A stretch of DNA of 13,669 nt from the NCBI GenBank assembly GCA_002720735.1, contig PBJN01000008.1, positions 71,261-84,929 of the forward strand, read 5' to 3'. A program made the translations under genes and the position numbers. Under the pieces are notes generated by a model, which had not been told where the DNA came from, did no database searches, and saw only the letters and a list, made by a program, of their open reading frames with translations. Of the stretch, positions 1 to 8,631 are shown piece by piece. Positions within the stretch are counted from its first letter, which is position 1. Every line of letters begins with the position of its first letter. The DNA comes from Porticoccaceae bacterium (lineage in GTDB: Bacteria > Pseudomonadota > Gammaproteobacteria > Pseudomonadales > Porticoccaceae).

Positions 1-908
1 AAATCAATATCATCGTCGTCGTTGTGCGTTAGCAGCGCATGGGTCACATTAACCGTGCCACCAAACCACTCTATGCCATCATCAAGATTGGCATGCACTT
101 GAACATAGTCAATCACGGTACCATGACCCACTCCCTGAAGCGTCAAGCCATTGATCTCGTCGTTGGGACCGACAATAAACCCGCCCTCAGCGATGCGGAC
201 GTAGCGAATTATGCCGCTGTCGTCAGCCGGCAAGTTACCGCCGTAGCGAAAGCCTCCGCCTTCACCAAGAACATTACACCAGCCCTCACCCTCGTTATAG
301 CAGACACCGGTACCACCCTGACCATACTGCGGTGCAAACCCTTGAATAACTACACCGCCCCACTCACCCATACCGTCCAAATCAGAATCAAGGCTGCTGA
401 ACGTAATCGGACTAGCGGCGTAGGCATCAGCGACTAGCTTAGAACCTCGAGTGACAATCAATGAGCCGTCATTAGTCGCTTTGACATGGGAGCCGGGCTC
501 AACAGTCAGGGTTACACCAGCAGCAATAATTGCATTCATCTGGGCCTGGGATGTGATTTCTACGTCACCAGAGCCCACATTGACTTGGCCGCTGAGAATG
601 TACTGAACTTCGCTAAGCAGCGTGTAATCAGTATCGACAGTGCCTGCGAGGGTGCCCTGTGAACAGTCTTCATTAAACGTGACAAAGGATGCTTCCACAA
701 CTTGAGCACATAGGCCACTCGGTGCTTCAGGCGTTGGGTCGGGTGTCTCGACAACCGGCGTCGTCGTGTTATTAGTAACGCTCTCATCGATCGTATCCCC
801 CTCAACAGTAACGTAGATGTCGCCAGCGCTTTCGGAACTTCCATCACAGCCTGATAGCACAATACTCAATGCGAGCAGGCTACCTGTACAAAAGTGTTTG
901 CTTCTCAT
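1..908 (-). CDS. Surface/periplasmic lipoprotein with beta-helix-like repeats, 3' end beyond window (partial)
   Basis: The frame is open from an ATG at 908 to the window edge, giving 302 residues without a stop. AGGAAA lies about 9 bases before the ATG. The N-terminus is a lipoprotein signal: positive residues, a hydrophobic stretch, then the lipobox LSGC with Cys21 and Asp22. Residues 22-65 form a Ser/Thr/Pro/Asp-rich tether. From about residue 85 the protein becomes Gly/Asp-rich with short beta-strand repeats. These include GEWGGVVIQG (181-190), GEGGGFRYGGN (215-225), IRYVRIAEGG (234-243) and DDGIEWFGGTVNV (276-288). Such motifs are typical of uncharacterised right-handed beta-helix lipoproteins encoded next to TonB receptors; this is recognition from memory, not a search. 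The gene starts 75 bases after the receptor gene on the same strand, with no Pho box or clear terminator between, so co-transcription is likely. Substrate and function are unknown. In E. coli, Asp after the lipid-bearing Cys retains lipoproteins in the inner membrane, which would be odd for a receptor partner. Confidence 0.85.
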   Translation of the reverse strand, partial: MRSKHFCTGSLLALSIVLSGCDGSSESAGDIYVTVEGDTIDESVTNNTTTPVVETPDPTPEAPSGLCAQVVEASFVTFNEDCSQGTLAGTVDTDYTLLSEVQYILSGQVNVGSGDVEITSQAQMNAIIAAGVTLTVEPGSHVKATNDGSLIVTRGSKLVADAYAASPITFSSLDSDLDGMGEWGGVVIQGFAPQYGQGGTGVCYNEGEGWCNVLGEGGGFRYGGNLPADDSGIIRYVRIAEGGFIVGPNDEINGLTLQGVGHGTVIDYVQVHANLDDGIEWFGGTVNVTHALLTHNDDDDID

Positions 909-983
909 ATGCGTGTTTCCTACTTTTTGGTGGTTAATATTTAGCAAGGGTCGCCCCCGCATTGTTAAAACAGTCCTTAACTA

Positions 984-3900
984 TCAGAGCTTGTAACTCA
1001 GTGTGGCACCAATAGACGTACCGGATTCATAAAACTCAATTTCATTGGTGTTTTGGATGAAAGAGGTTTTTTCATTACCCAAATTTTTAATCTTTAAATT
1101 AAATGTCCAGTGGTCGGCAAAAAGCTTCTCGTAGTTTAGATCGATCAGCGTTCTACCTACCTCGACAATGGGTCCACTAGCGGCACCTCTCGCCACGCGA
1201 AAGATACGATCGTCAAAATAATTGACCAATAGCGTTAGTTTTTGACCACTTGGCTGGTGGTCGTAACCGACTTGGAGATTGGCGAGATACTCAGATTGAC
1301 CCTGTAACTGGCGACCGTTGGCAACAGCACCTTCCAGTCGCAACGAGTCGGCACCCAGCGTCACTGAAGAGTCGATAAACGAATAGTTACCATTAATAAA
1401 CAGAGAATGACCATCGCGATCATAAATTGTGGTGTTGAAATCAAGCTCAATGCCATCAAGCTGGGCATCGGTTTGATTTCTGAAGGTCACACCACTGGCT
1501 GCAGACCCGGACGCATCGGGAATCGCCAATTCAACCGGGTTATCGATCTTTTTATTAAAGGCGGCGATAGACAAGCGGTTGCTCTGACCGAAGTAATACT
1601 CCATGCGCAGGTCAATATTGCTGATGTCCGATGTGAGTAGATTGGGATTACCAAAGATGGGGTCATCGGTAATCGGGTCGAAGGAAGCCGAGCGAGATCG
1701 CTCAACCAAACCCGGATATGAAACTGTGTCACTATAGCCAAGACGGATCTGAATGCTCTCAGAAGCCCGCCAACTCACGTTAAGAGCAGGATACCAACCC
1801 TCAGACTCAAGATCGGCACCAAAATCACCAGCGACTACATCATTCGGGTAAAAAAGACTCTGAGTAAACGATTCAAAGCGGCCGCCCACCTCAACCGACC
1901 AGTCAGATCCAAAATCGCTGCGCAAAGCTGCATAGTATGCAAACAACTCTTCCGTTGACACATAGGAATCCGTGGGGGTCGTTGAGGGTCTTAGCCGAAA
2001 GTAGTCAGCTGCAAAGCTCTCAACGGCGAGTAATTGATCAACACCATCGATTGGTATCAGCGAGATATTTCTCGCATCACCCTGGCGGATGCCAAAGCGG
2101 TAAAGATCGACCGTTCGTTCTTTATCAGACCACATGGCGCCGAGCAGCACCGTCGATGTATTGGAGCTTCCCCAGTCAAGGGTGCCGGCATAGTCAACCC
2201 CAATATCCGAACTGGTTTCGTTAAGGTCAGACCAGCGACGCTCTACCGATGTCGTAGAAAGCGATCTGTTACGGAGCATAAAAGTGCGACGGTCGGGCTC
2301 AAGCCGATCGGTCTCCGCGTAGCCTACACGCCAGTTGACTACGCCATCGACTCCAAAGCCCTGGAACTCGTTGACCCCAGTAAATACCTGAGAGAATAAC
2401 TGCCGCTGCACATACTCGAGAATCGTGGTATCGACATCAACGTCTTCGGAATCAATGGCGATACTTCGGCGCGTTACATCTTCAGTGGATCGCAATAGTG
2501 TGGTCTTGGATAGAACCTCGTTACCCGCACCGTATTCATATCCGATTACGCCATAACCGGTCACGGTGACCGTATCTTTAGAGCGACTGTATCCACCACT
2601 TAAATCGGTTGGATCTCTCAGTTGAGCTGGGCCGCGATCATCAGTACCGCGACTATAGCCACCCGCAAGATGGTACCCCAGTTCGCCATCCTTTAACTCG
2701 ATACGATCGCCGAAGTCAAAATCCACGCCAACATCTGGGCCCGCAGAAATATCCTGAGTGTCATAGTCAGGCTTGAACGCCATCGCATAGGCCGCAGCGA
2801 CACCAGGGTGAGTACATATGTCGGCAATACGGGGCTCACAAATGGTCAATGATGTCGCATAGTCAGTGGCTTCAAGAACACCAGCGTGCAGAGCGCGCAG
2901 GCCATTGTCATAGCCCAGCCATTCGGTGTTACTATCGCGGTAGCCCAGGACATCGTTGCCGGTGACATCGGTGTTGTAACCTGCTGAAACGGATACTGTG
3001 CCAGCTCTCTCGTCGGGAAGGCCTTTGGTGGTAACTCTAATTGAACCACCCGTGGTTGAGGCCAACTGGTCAACAGAAAAGGACTTTTGAACCTCAATAT
3101 TATCAACAATGTTAGACGGAAATAGATCGAGCTGAATATCACGACGCATCGGGTCGGTGCTTGGCATCAATATACCGTTGAAATTGGCTGAGATATAGCG
3201 ACCGTCCAGACCACGCACGTTCGCATACTTTCCTTCCGTAACGCTGAGTCCCACGATCCGTCCGAGGACTGCAGCAACGTCGCTGTCTCCAAATCGGGAA
3301 ATCTGATCGGCATCGATAGCACTCACGATAGTGCTCGCATAGCGTTCGAGACCCTCAGCGGAATCATCAGGTCTGAAAACCCCAACAACCACCACGTCTT
3401 CAAGCACACCCTCAATCGAGGCAAGACTCAGCTCGTCTTCGGTTTTCAATGAGAAACTCGCATTGACTCCGACATTTGCAAAAATTCGAATTGAATCTAT
3501 CTGAGCGGATTTGAACTTAGGATGCTGTACGTTGATGCTGTAAACTCCGCGTGGAACCTCAATGGAGTAGAGCCCATCACTGCCCGTCAGTACGACGCCC
3601 ACCCCTCCTACATCGACAGAGGCACCCTCCAAAGGAGTTCCATCAGAGTCGGTCACTTGGCCCACTACAAAACCAATGTCCAACGAAGATTTGCTGAATA
3701 CTCCCACCGAAACGGCAGGAGCAATGCCCTCCTTGCTGTAGAACGTTACCGAGGCCTCAGTCTCGGCAGACTCCTCAATCGCTACGTCAAAAGGAAAGGC
3801 AACGTCATCATCAACGAGCTCGATTTCATACCCGCCGGGCTCAAGATCGACTGAAAGAACTCCGTCATTCTGCGACCGACCGACCTCGTCGCCATCAACC

Positions 3901-4025
3901 ATTACGGTGATTCCCGAGAGGGGCGCCTGATCGAGAAAAATCTGAACGAAAAGTGTCTCTGAAAGAGCATTATTGGCTAAAGCTATAAAAAAACAATGTA
4001 CTAAAAAGACCGACCGTCTAGTCAT
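984..4025 (-). CDS. TonB-dependent outer-membrane receptor with two N-terminal beta-sandwich domains, PhoB-controlled
   Basis: The protein has 1013 residues, long for the family, with a signal peptide of about 22 residues ending ALS. Residues 25-95 resemble a small PEGA-like beta-sandwich (SGITVMVDGDEVGRS, LEPGGYEIEL). Residues 118-195 form a carboxypeptidase-regulatory-like domain (GQVTDSDGTPLEGASV, GLYSIEVPRGVYSI). A candidate TonB box, DVVVVG, lies at 210-215. The plug covers about 225-335, with NVRGLDGRY (269-277), IEVQKSFS (310-317) and GGSIRVTTKG (326-335). The rest is a 22-strand-type barrel ending SYKL. Cys396 and Cys404 may make a disulfide in an external loop. No STN signalling domain is seen. 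The start is supported by GAGGG about 10 bases upstream of the ATG. The family imports scarce solutes across the outer membrane using TonB-ExbBD energy. A Pho-box ladder upstream points to phosphate starvation as the signal, but the substrate cannot be told from sequence. No tonB or exb genes are in the window. Confidence 0.93.
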   Translation of the reverse strand: MTRRSVFLVHCFFIALANNALSETLFVQIFLDQAPLSGITVMVDGDEVGRSQNDGVLSVDLEPGGYEIELVDDDVAFPFDVAIEESAETEASVTFYSKEGIAPAVSVGVFSKSSLDIGFVVGQVTDSDGTPLEGASVDVGGVGVVLTGSDGLYSIEVPRGVYSINVQHPKFKSAQIDSIRIFANVGVNASFSLKTEDELSLASIEGVLEDVVVVGVFRPDDSAEGLERYASTIVSAIDADQISRFGDSDVAAVLGRIVGLSVTEGKYANVRGLDGRYISANFNGILMPSTDPMRRDIQLDLFPSNIVDNIEVQKSFSVDQLASTTGGSIRVTTKGLPDERAGTVSVSAGYNTDVTGNDVLGYRDSNTEWLGYDNGLRALHAGVLEATDYATSLTICEPRIADICTHPGVAAAYAMAFKPDYDTQDISAGPDVGVDFDFGDRIELKDGELGYHLAGGYSRGTDDRGPAQLRDPTDLSGGYSRSKDTVTVTGYGVIGYEYGAGNEVLSKTTLLRSTEDVTRRSIAIDSEDVDVDTTILEYVQRQLFSQVFTGVNEFQGFGVDGVVNWRVGYAETDRLEPDRRTFMLRNRSLSTTSVERRWSDLNETSSDIGVDYAGTLDWGSSNTSTVLLGAMWSDKERTVDLYRFGIRQGDARNISLIPIDGVDQLLAVESFAADYFRLRPSTTPTDSYVSTEELFAYYAALRSDFGSDWSVEVGGRFESFTQSLFYPNDVVAGDFGADLESEGWYPALNVSWRASESIQIRLGYSDTVSYPGLVERSRSASFDPITDDPIFGNPNLLTSDISNIDLRMEYYFGQSNRLSIAAFNKKIDNPVELAIPDASGSAASGVTFRNQTDAQLDGIELDFNTTIYDRDGHSLFINGNYSFIDSSVTLGADSLRLEGAVANGRQLQGQSEYLANLQVGYDHQPSGQKLTLLVNYFDDRIFRVARGAASGPIVEVGRTLIDLNYEKLFADHWTFNLKIKNLGNEKTSFIQNTNEIEFYESGTSIGATLSYKL

Positions 4026-4153
4026 GTGTGAGACACCCTCTAACTCTCAGATAAAGATGTATATTCCATTAACACACTGAAATATCTCACCTTTACCACA
4101 CTAGCTCATTTTATTGTGGGCATACCAGGGGAAAATTTCCCGCGCTTATTGAA

Positions 4154-4209
4154 AAGATAGCGACAAAAAATGACGTTAAGGTGACTGATTTATGACTGAA
4201 AGATTACAA
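4154..4209 (-). promoter_or_regulatory. Pho-box ladder and -10 of the TonB receptor operon
   Basis: Read on the minus strand, five 7-base units repeat every 11 bases: TTGTAAT (4203-4209), CAGTCAT (4192-4198), CAGTCAC (4181-4187), ACGTCAT (4170-4176) and a degenerate TGTCGCT (4159-4165). The PhoB half-site consensus is CTGTCAT with a 4-base AT-rich gap. The central pair differs from it only slightly. Ten bases after the ACGTCAT unit comes TATCTT (4154-4159), a fair -10. This is the usual PhoB-activated layout, with the box replacing the -35. Transcription would start near 4147 and leave a leader of about 120 bases. That leader holds the near-palindrome GGGAAATTTTCCC just downstream of the start. 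PhoB binding is predicted, not shown. Confidence 0.78.
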
Positions 4210-4287
4210 TTTGCACCGATCAAAAGGTTTAGGGACAAAGGGGAAGCTTGGGAAATCAAGGATGGACTGGGTCGGGCAAATGTGTGG

Positions 4288-4980
4288 CTAACCTCGTAGC
4301 TCGCTGTGCCTAATATCCTGTCCCTTGACAACAAACACAATTTGTTCACAGAGATTCTTAGCATGATCACCGATCCGTTCCAGCGACCGAACTACCCAGA
4401 GAATGTTGATCACCCGGCTGATACTTCGCGGGTCCTCCATCATGTATGTCACTAGTTCACGCAGTGCGGTCTTGTATTCAAGATCAATCTGATGATCGTC
4501 CTTGAGTGTTTTCAATGCAGCTTCGACATCGAAACGTGCAAAAGCATCGAGGGCGTTTGCGAGGATGTTGGACACACCCTTACCAAGGTGCCGGACCTCT
4601 GTATAGCCTTTCGAGGGAACGTCCTGCTCGGCAAGGATAATCGCGTGACTTGCTATTTTCTTGGCTTCGTCGCCAATCCTCTCTAGATCATTTACTGCCT
4701 TGCTGACCATCATGACGAGCCGCAGATCGGTCGCGGCCGGTTGCCTACGAGCGATAATCAGCATGCAAGCCTCATCGATATCCAGCTCCATCTCGTCTAC
4801 ATGACTCTCCCTCTCGATCACACGCTCGGCCAGGGCGCTATCAACCCCTGCCACCGAGGTAATTGCATCTTTGAGCTGCTGCTCGACCTTACCCCCCATC
4901 TCCATCAGCATCGTCCGAATGTCCTCTAGCTCGCCATCAAACTGCTTCACGATATGATTTTCAAAAGACATGTTTGCCAT
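4288..4980 (-). CDS. phoU: Phosphate-specific transport system accessory protein PhoU
   Basis: PhoU is a cytoplasmic, peripheral-membrane regulator that couples the Pst transporter to PhoR and keeps PhoR in its repressing state when phosphate is plentiful. The 230 residues form the usual two three-helix bundles, each carrying the metal-binding signature: LERIGDEAKKIA at 99-110 and LERIGDHAKNL at 200-210. Length is close to that of other PhoU proteins (about 235-240). AAGGA lies 11 bases before the ATG at 4980. A second in-frame ATG at 4971 would shorten the protein by three residues. The gene follows pstB by 16 bases and closes the pst operon. No good terminator is visible in the 260 bases downstream, which instead carry the promoter of the receptor gene. 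Confidence 0.97.
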   Translation of the reverse strand: MANMSFENHIVKQFDGELEDIRTMLMEMGGKVEQQLKDAITSVAGVDSALAERVIERESHVDEMELDIDEACMLIIARRQPAATDLRLVMMVSKAVNDLERIGDEAKKIASHAIILAEQDVPSKGYTEVRHLGKGVSNILANALDAFARFDVEAALKTLKDDHQIDLEYKTALRELVTYMMEDPRSISRVINILWVVRSLERIGDHAKNLCEQIVFVVKGQDIRHSELRG

Positions 4981-4996
4981 ATGCTAAAAATTCCTT

Positions 4997-5881
4997 CTAG
5001 CCAAAGCGGCCAGTGATATAGGACTCCGTCAACGAGTGCTCTGGGTTTGTGAAGACCTGCTCGGTAGGATTGACCTCAATTAGCCGACCCAGATGAAAAT
5101 ACGCGGTTCGCTGGGATACCCTCGCCGCCTGTTGCATGTTGTGGGTCACAATGGCGATAGTGAAATTGTGGCTAAGCTCCTCAATCAGCTCCTCAATGCG
5201 AGCTGTTGCAATCGGATCTAGTGCAGAGCAAGGCTCGTCCATGAGGATGACCTCCGGACTTACAGCAATCGCCCGCGCGATGCATAAACGTTGTTGCTGA
5301 CCGCCTGATAGCCCAGTCCCAGCTTGAAACAGTCGATCCTTCACCTCATCCCAGAGCCCAGCCCTCCGAAGACTTTTCTCTACCATCTCGTCAAGATCCA
5401 CACGCGTCTCAGCCAACCCATGTATCTTGGGTCCGTAGGCGACATTGTCATAGATAGATTTAGGAAAAGGATTAGGTTTTTGGAATACCATCCCAACGCG
5501 AGCCCGCAATTCAACCACATCAAGTTTTGGTGAGTACAAATCTTCACCATCGATTCGAATATCTCCTTCGATCTTGCAACCATCGATCGTGTCGTTCATG
5601 CGGTTAAGTGATCTCAGAAAGGTAGACTTTCCGCAGCCGGAGGGGCCAATCATTGCTATAACCTGGTTTTTTCCAATATCTACAGTGACATCATGTATCG
5701 CCTGCTTGTCACCGTAAAAAATATTCACGCCCCTCGCCGTCATCTTGGCCGCCTGTATTTCGACGCTACCCACGGTGACGTGACCCTTGGTCAACCCGAT
5801 ATCAGACATATCTCCATCGCGAGTATCTCGGAAATCTGATTCAGACGGCGTACCAACACCAAAGGTCGCAGATGTATTCAT
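4997..5881 (-). CDS. pstB: Phosphate ABC importer ATP-binding subunit PstB
   Basis: PstB is the ATPase that powers phosphate import through PstC-PstA at the inner membrane. All ABC motifs are intact (numbering from the start chosen here): Walker [10 protein letters not shown] (79-87), Q-loop VFQKPNPFP (132-140), signature LSGGQQQR (191-198), Walker B VILMDE (211-216) and the H-loop His in VTHNM (245-249). [16 protein letters not shown] is characteristic of PstB. I chose the ATG at 5881 because GGAGG lies 7 bases upstream. The longer reading from 5911 would begin inside pstA and has no comparable site. The protein is then 294 residues. It carries about 40 non-conserved, acidic, Ser/Thr-rich residues before the ABC fold, compared with the roughly 257-residue E. 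coli protein. The gap to pstA is 13 bases, so the two are surely co-transcribed. Confidence 0.97.
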   Translation of the reverse strand: MNTSATFGVGTPSESDFRDTRDGDMSDIGLTKGHVTVGSVEIQAAKMTARGVNIFYGDKQAIHDVTVDIGKNQVIAMIGPSGCGKSTFLRSLNRMNDTIDGCKIEGDIRIDGEDLYSPKLDVVELRARVGMVFQKPNPFPKSIYDNVAYGPKIHGLAETRVDLDEMVEKSLRRAGLWDEVKDRLFQAGTGLSGGQQQRLCIARAIAVSPEVILMDEPCSALDPIATARIEELIEELSHNFTIAIVTHNMQQAARVSQRTAYFHLGRLIEVNPTEQVFTNPEHSLTESYITGRFG

Positions 5882-5888
5882 GGTTATT

Positions 5889-5893
5889 CCTCC
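5889..5893 (-). promoter_or_regulatory. Strong Shine-Dalgarno site fixing the pstB start
   Basis: The minus strand reads GGAGG 7 bases before the ATG at 5881, directly after the TGA stop of pstA (5895-5897). The site decides for the 5881 start over the in-frame ATG at 5911. Confidence 0.8.
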
Positions 5894-5894
5894 C

Positions 5895-7175
5895 TCACCA
5901 ACGCCGTTCAAGTCGTTTACGCAGCCATACTGCGCTGATGTTCATCGTAACAAGAAATCCGAGTAAAACCATAATCGCTGCTGAAGTCTTTTCAATAAAT
6001 GCGCGCTCCGGACTGTCTGCCCACAGGAAGATCTGTACAGGAAGGACAGTTGCAGGATCCATAAAACCGGCCGGAATATCCACAATAAACGCCACCATGC
6101 CAATCATCAAGAGGGGCGCAGTCTCACCTAGCGCCCGCGCCATACCAATAATAGCTCCGGTCAACATGCCCGGCAAAGCAAGTGGCAAGACGTGGTGAAG
6201 TACCATCTGGTTTCGCGACGCACCCATACCTAGAGCGGCCTCTCTGATTGAGGGTGGAACTGACTTGATAGCCGCCCGGCTCGTGATAATGATAGTAGGC
6301 AATGTCATAACCGCGAGGACCAAACCGCCCACCACAGGGATTGATCGTGGAATTTGGAAGAGATTGATAAAAATGGCAAGCCCCAGAAGACCAAAAATTA
6401 TTGAAGGTACTGCCGCAAGGTTATTGATGTTGACCTCAATAAAATCAGTTACCTTATTCTTTGGGGCAAATTCTTCGAGATATACAGCAGCGGCAATACC
6501 GACCGGAAATGACAAGACCAAGGTCAGCATTAGCGTCAAAAAAGATCCAATAACAGCACCCCATATCCCCGCCTGCTCTGGCTCTCGAGAGTCACCTCGA
6601 GTCAAAAAGTTTGCGTTGAAATGCAACTGCATACGCTCCGTATTGATCAGCGTATCCAAAACACGAATCTGCCCATCCGTAAGCCGAGCCGTATAGGCAT
6701 TGCCGTCCAACCAGCTTTTGTAATACGAGTCGATATCGTCATCTGCAAGAATCCACAATGTCTCTTTAGAACCTAGCAGACCCGGATTAGCCAGAAGACG
6801 GTCCTTTATGTCATAACCTGCCGCACTACTTACAAGCGCATATAGCTTACGCCTTTCACCACGTTTTCGTATGTCGGGGAAATCTCTACGTAGCGCCTGT
6901 TTGTAAAGTGCCTCCCAATCTCCCGAATTCACCTGTCGCTGATCAGCTAAATTTTCAATTCCCAGGAGGTCTTTTTCATAAGTCACATCAAGTGCAATGT
7001 AAGTCGCCGAAAAGGCGCCTGTGCCCTTTATAAAAATATCTACAAAGACCAGAAGGACTGCGGCAAGGCCCAGTGAAACAGCCAGCATGCCGAACCCCCT
7101 GAACACCCGCTCGGTACGATAGCGCCCGACAAGCGAGCGCTGAATCTTCTCTAAATAGATTGGTTCCTTACTCAT
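5895..7175 (-). CDS. pstA: Phosphate ABC importer permease PstA, long form with N-terminal extra domain
   Basis: PstA is one of the two membrane subunits forming the phosphate channel. At 426 residues it is far longer than E. coli PstA (about 296). The extra length is a region between the first membrane helix (about 28-50) and the second (about 203-232). It is mostly polar and predicted periplasmic, and corresponds to the DUF3333-type N-terminal domain found in long PstA proteins. The permease core follows, with helices near 203-232, 253-272, 281-299, 333-365 and 397-417. Its cytoplasmic coupling loop [21 protein letters not shown] lies at 311-331. [12 protein letters not shown] (345-356) is a conserved PstA segment. 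The ATG at 7173-7175 overlaps the pstC stop by 8 bases, indicating translational coupling. Confidence 0.96.
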   Translation of the reverse strand: MSKEPIYLEKIQRSLVGRYRTERVFRGFGMLAVSLGLAAVLLVFVDIFIKGTGAFSATYIALDVTYEKDLLGIENLADQRQVNSGDWEALYKQALRRDFPDIRKRGERRKLYALVSSAAGYDIKDRLLANPGLLGSKETLWILADDDIDSYYKSWLDGNAYTARLTDGQIRVLDTLINTERMQLHFNANFLTRGDSREPEQAGIWGAVIGSFLTLMLTLVLSFPVGIAAAVYLEEFAPKNKVTDFIEVNINNLAAVPSIIFGLLGLAIFINLFQIPRSIPVVGGLVLAVMTLPTIIITSRAAIKSVPPSIREAALGMGASRNQMVLHHVLPLALPGMLTGAIIGMARALGETAPLLMIGMVAFIVDIPAGFMDPATVLPVQIFLWADSPERAFIEKTSAAIMVLLGFLVTMNISAVWLRKRLERRW

Positions 7176-8556
7176 ACTGCTCCCTGAACCGTTTTACTAC
7201 CTTCAAGGCGATGATGTTTAGGATTAAGGTAATTAGGAAAAGTACGAGACCCAATGCAAAAGCGGCTAATGTTTTAGGGCTATCAAACTCCTGATCTCCC
7301 GTCAGCAGGGTGACAATCTGTACGGTAACTGTGGTCACTGAATCAAGAGGGTTAAAGGTCATATTTGCCGCGAGACCTGACGCCATGACAACAATCATCG
7401 TCTCGCCGATAGCTCTGGAAATGGCCAGCATGATTCCTGCAACGATACCCGGTAAAGCTGCCGGAATCACGACGCGTATGACAGTCTCAGAATGAGTTGC
7501 TCCCATCGCCAGAGAGCCATCACGCAAGGACTGGGGTACCGCGGTGATGACGTCATCTGACAAAGAAGAAATAAATGGAATGATCATTACTCCCATTACG
7601 AGCCCTGCCGCTAGGGCACTTTCAGAGGAAACGGAAAAGCCATATCCCTGACCAAAGTCTCGCAAAAAAGGCGCTACAGTGAGTGCAGCGAAAAAACCAT
7701 AAACCACCGTCGGGATCCCCGCCAAAACCTCAAGGGCCGGCTTCGCATAGGCGCGAACCGATTTATGGGCGTACTCCGCCAAAAAAATTGCCGACATGAG
7801 GCCAATCGGGACGGCGACTACCATTGCCACAGCAGATACCAGCAATGTTCCAACGAACAAAGGCACGGCACCAAAGCTGCCAGATGATCCAACCTGATCA
7901 TCCCTAATCGCTGTCTGGGGGCTCCACTCAAGACCGAAAATGAAATCAACAACCGGTACGGATTGGAAAAACTGCAGCGACTCGAAAAGGACGGAGAAAA
8001 TAATACCAAAGGTTGTAAATACAGCCACACACGCACAAAAAAAGAGAGCATACTTTATTGAGGCTTCAACCCTAGGGCGTGATTGAAGCTCTGGGGTGAT
8101 TCTTGACCGAGCCCAGATCAAACCTACTAATGAAACGCATGACGCTAACGCCGTAACACTCCAGCGAGAGATCTGAGTCAGCCTATTGAGCTCCTCAGCG
8201 GCCGCAACCAAAATCGCCGGTTGATTTGCCTTAGGCAAGACGCCCTGCGCAATATTAGCAATCTTATTTGCCAGCAACTCGCGGCCTCCAGGATCACCAA
8301 GAAACTGACCCGCCGGCAGGGAATCGAGTACCATAGCGGAAATTACATGTCCTGAAAAAATAATCCAAAGAATCAGCAGGAGCACGGCAGGAAGGCCGCA
8401 GCAAAGCGCAGTGTAATGACCATGGTAATCAGGCAACGAGTGGAGTTGACGAGAACCTCCAGCCAATTTTGCTATGTGGTTAGCCCTACCGCGACCAACA
8501 TAAAACGCCGCCGCAGCGAACGCCAGCAAAAGAAGTAACAGATCATTTGCGTGCAT
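7168..8556 (-). CDS. pstC: Phosphate ABC importer permease PstC, long form with N-terminal extra domain
   Basis: PstC pairs with PstA to form the phosphate pore. It has 462 residues against about 319 in E. coli. The additional N-terminal part contains a helix at 4-20, another at about 48-70, a polar stretch (75-130) and a third helix at 133-150, as in the long PstC family with a PstC N-terminal domain. The permease core starts near 167. It includes FIFGLEWSP (205-213), a coupling loop LRDGSLAMGATHSETVIRVV (344-363) and SRAIGETM (380-387), all usual in PstC. The ATG at 8556 has only a weak, distant site (AAGG, 14 bases away) and no better alternative is visible. The gene lies 75 bases after pstS and overlaps pstA. 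PstA is long as well, so the two N-terminal domains may contact each other or PstS; this is inference. Confidence 0.95.
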   Translation of the reverse strand: MHANDLLLLLLAFAAAAFYVGRGRANHIAKLAGGSRQLHSLPDYHGHYTALCCGLPAVLLLILWIIFSGHVISAMVLDSLPAGQFLGDPGGRELLANKIANIAQGVLPKANQPAILVAAAEELNRLTQISRWSVTALASCVSLVGLIWARSRITPELQSRPRVEASIKYALFFCACVAVFTTFGIIFSVLFESLQFFQSVPVVDFIFGLEWSPQTAIRDDQVGSSGSFGAVPLFVGTLLVSAVAMVVAVPIGLMSAIFLAEYAHKSVRAYAKPALEVLAGIPTVVYGFFAALTVAPFLRDFGQGYGFSVSSESALAAGLVMGVMIIPFISSLSDDVITAVPQSLRDGSLAMGATHSETVIRVVIPAALPGIVAGIMLAISRAIGETMIVVMASGLAANMTFNPLDSVTTVTVQIVTLLTGDQEFDSPKTLAAFALGLVLFLITLILNIIALKVVKRFREQYE

Positions 8557-8602
8557 AAGTCAAAGCTAAACCTTCGTAGTCTGCGCGAGTGTAATTGCTC
8601 AA

Positions 8603-8612
8603 TAGCGCGCTA
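8603..8612. other. Perfect 10-bp palindrome in the pstS-pstC gap
   Basis: TAGCGCGCTA is a perfect palindrome in the 75-base gap between pstS and pstC. In other bacteria the distal end of pstS mRNA carries a hairpin that lowers expression of the permease genes relative to the binding protein. This element is short and could only form an intermolecular or very tight structure, so a role is uncertain. Confidence 0.25.
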
Positions 8613-8631
8613 CTGTGACAAACCGCGTCGA

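Noticed and set aside
39..437. Plus-strand open frame of 132 codons at the left edge
   Set aside because: It is antisense to the lipoprotein frame, which has a signal sequence, lipobox, ribosome site and conserved motifs and is open across the whole span.
909..983. Possible terminator or separate promoter between receptor and lipoprotein genes
   Set aside because: Only short imperfect pairings (for example GTTAA with TTAAC) and no T-run, Pho half-sites or clear -35/-10 were found.
4210..4287. Terminator after phoU
   Set aside because: The G-rich and AAGCTT-containing sequence does not give a stem followed by a T-run in the minus direction.
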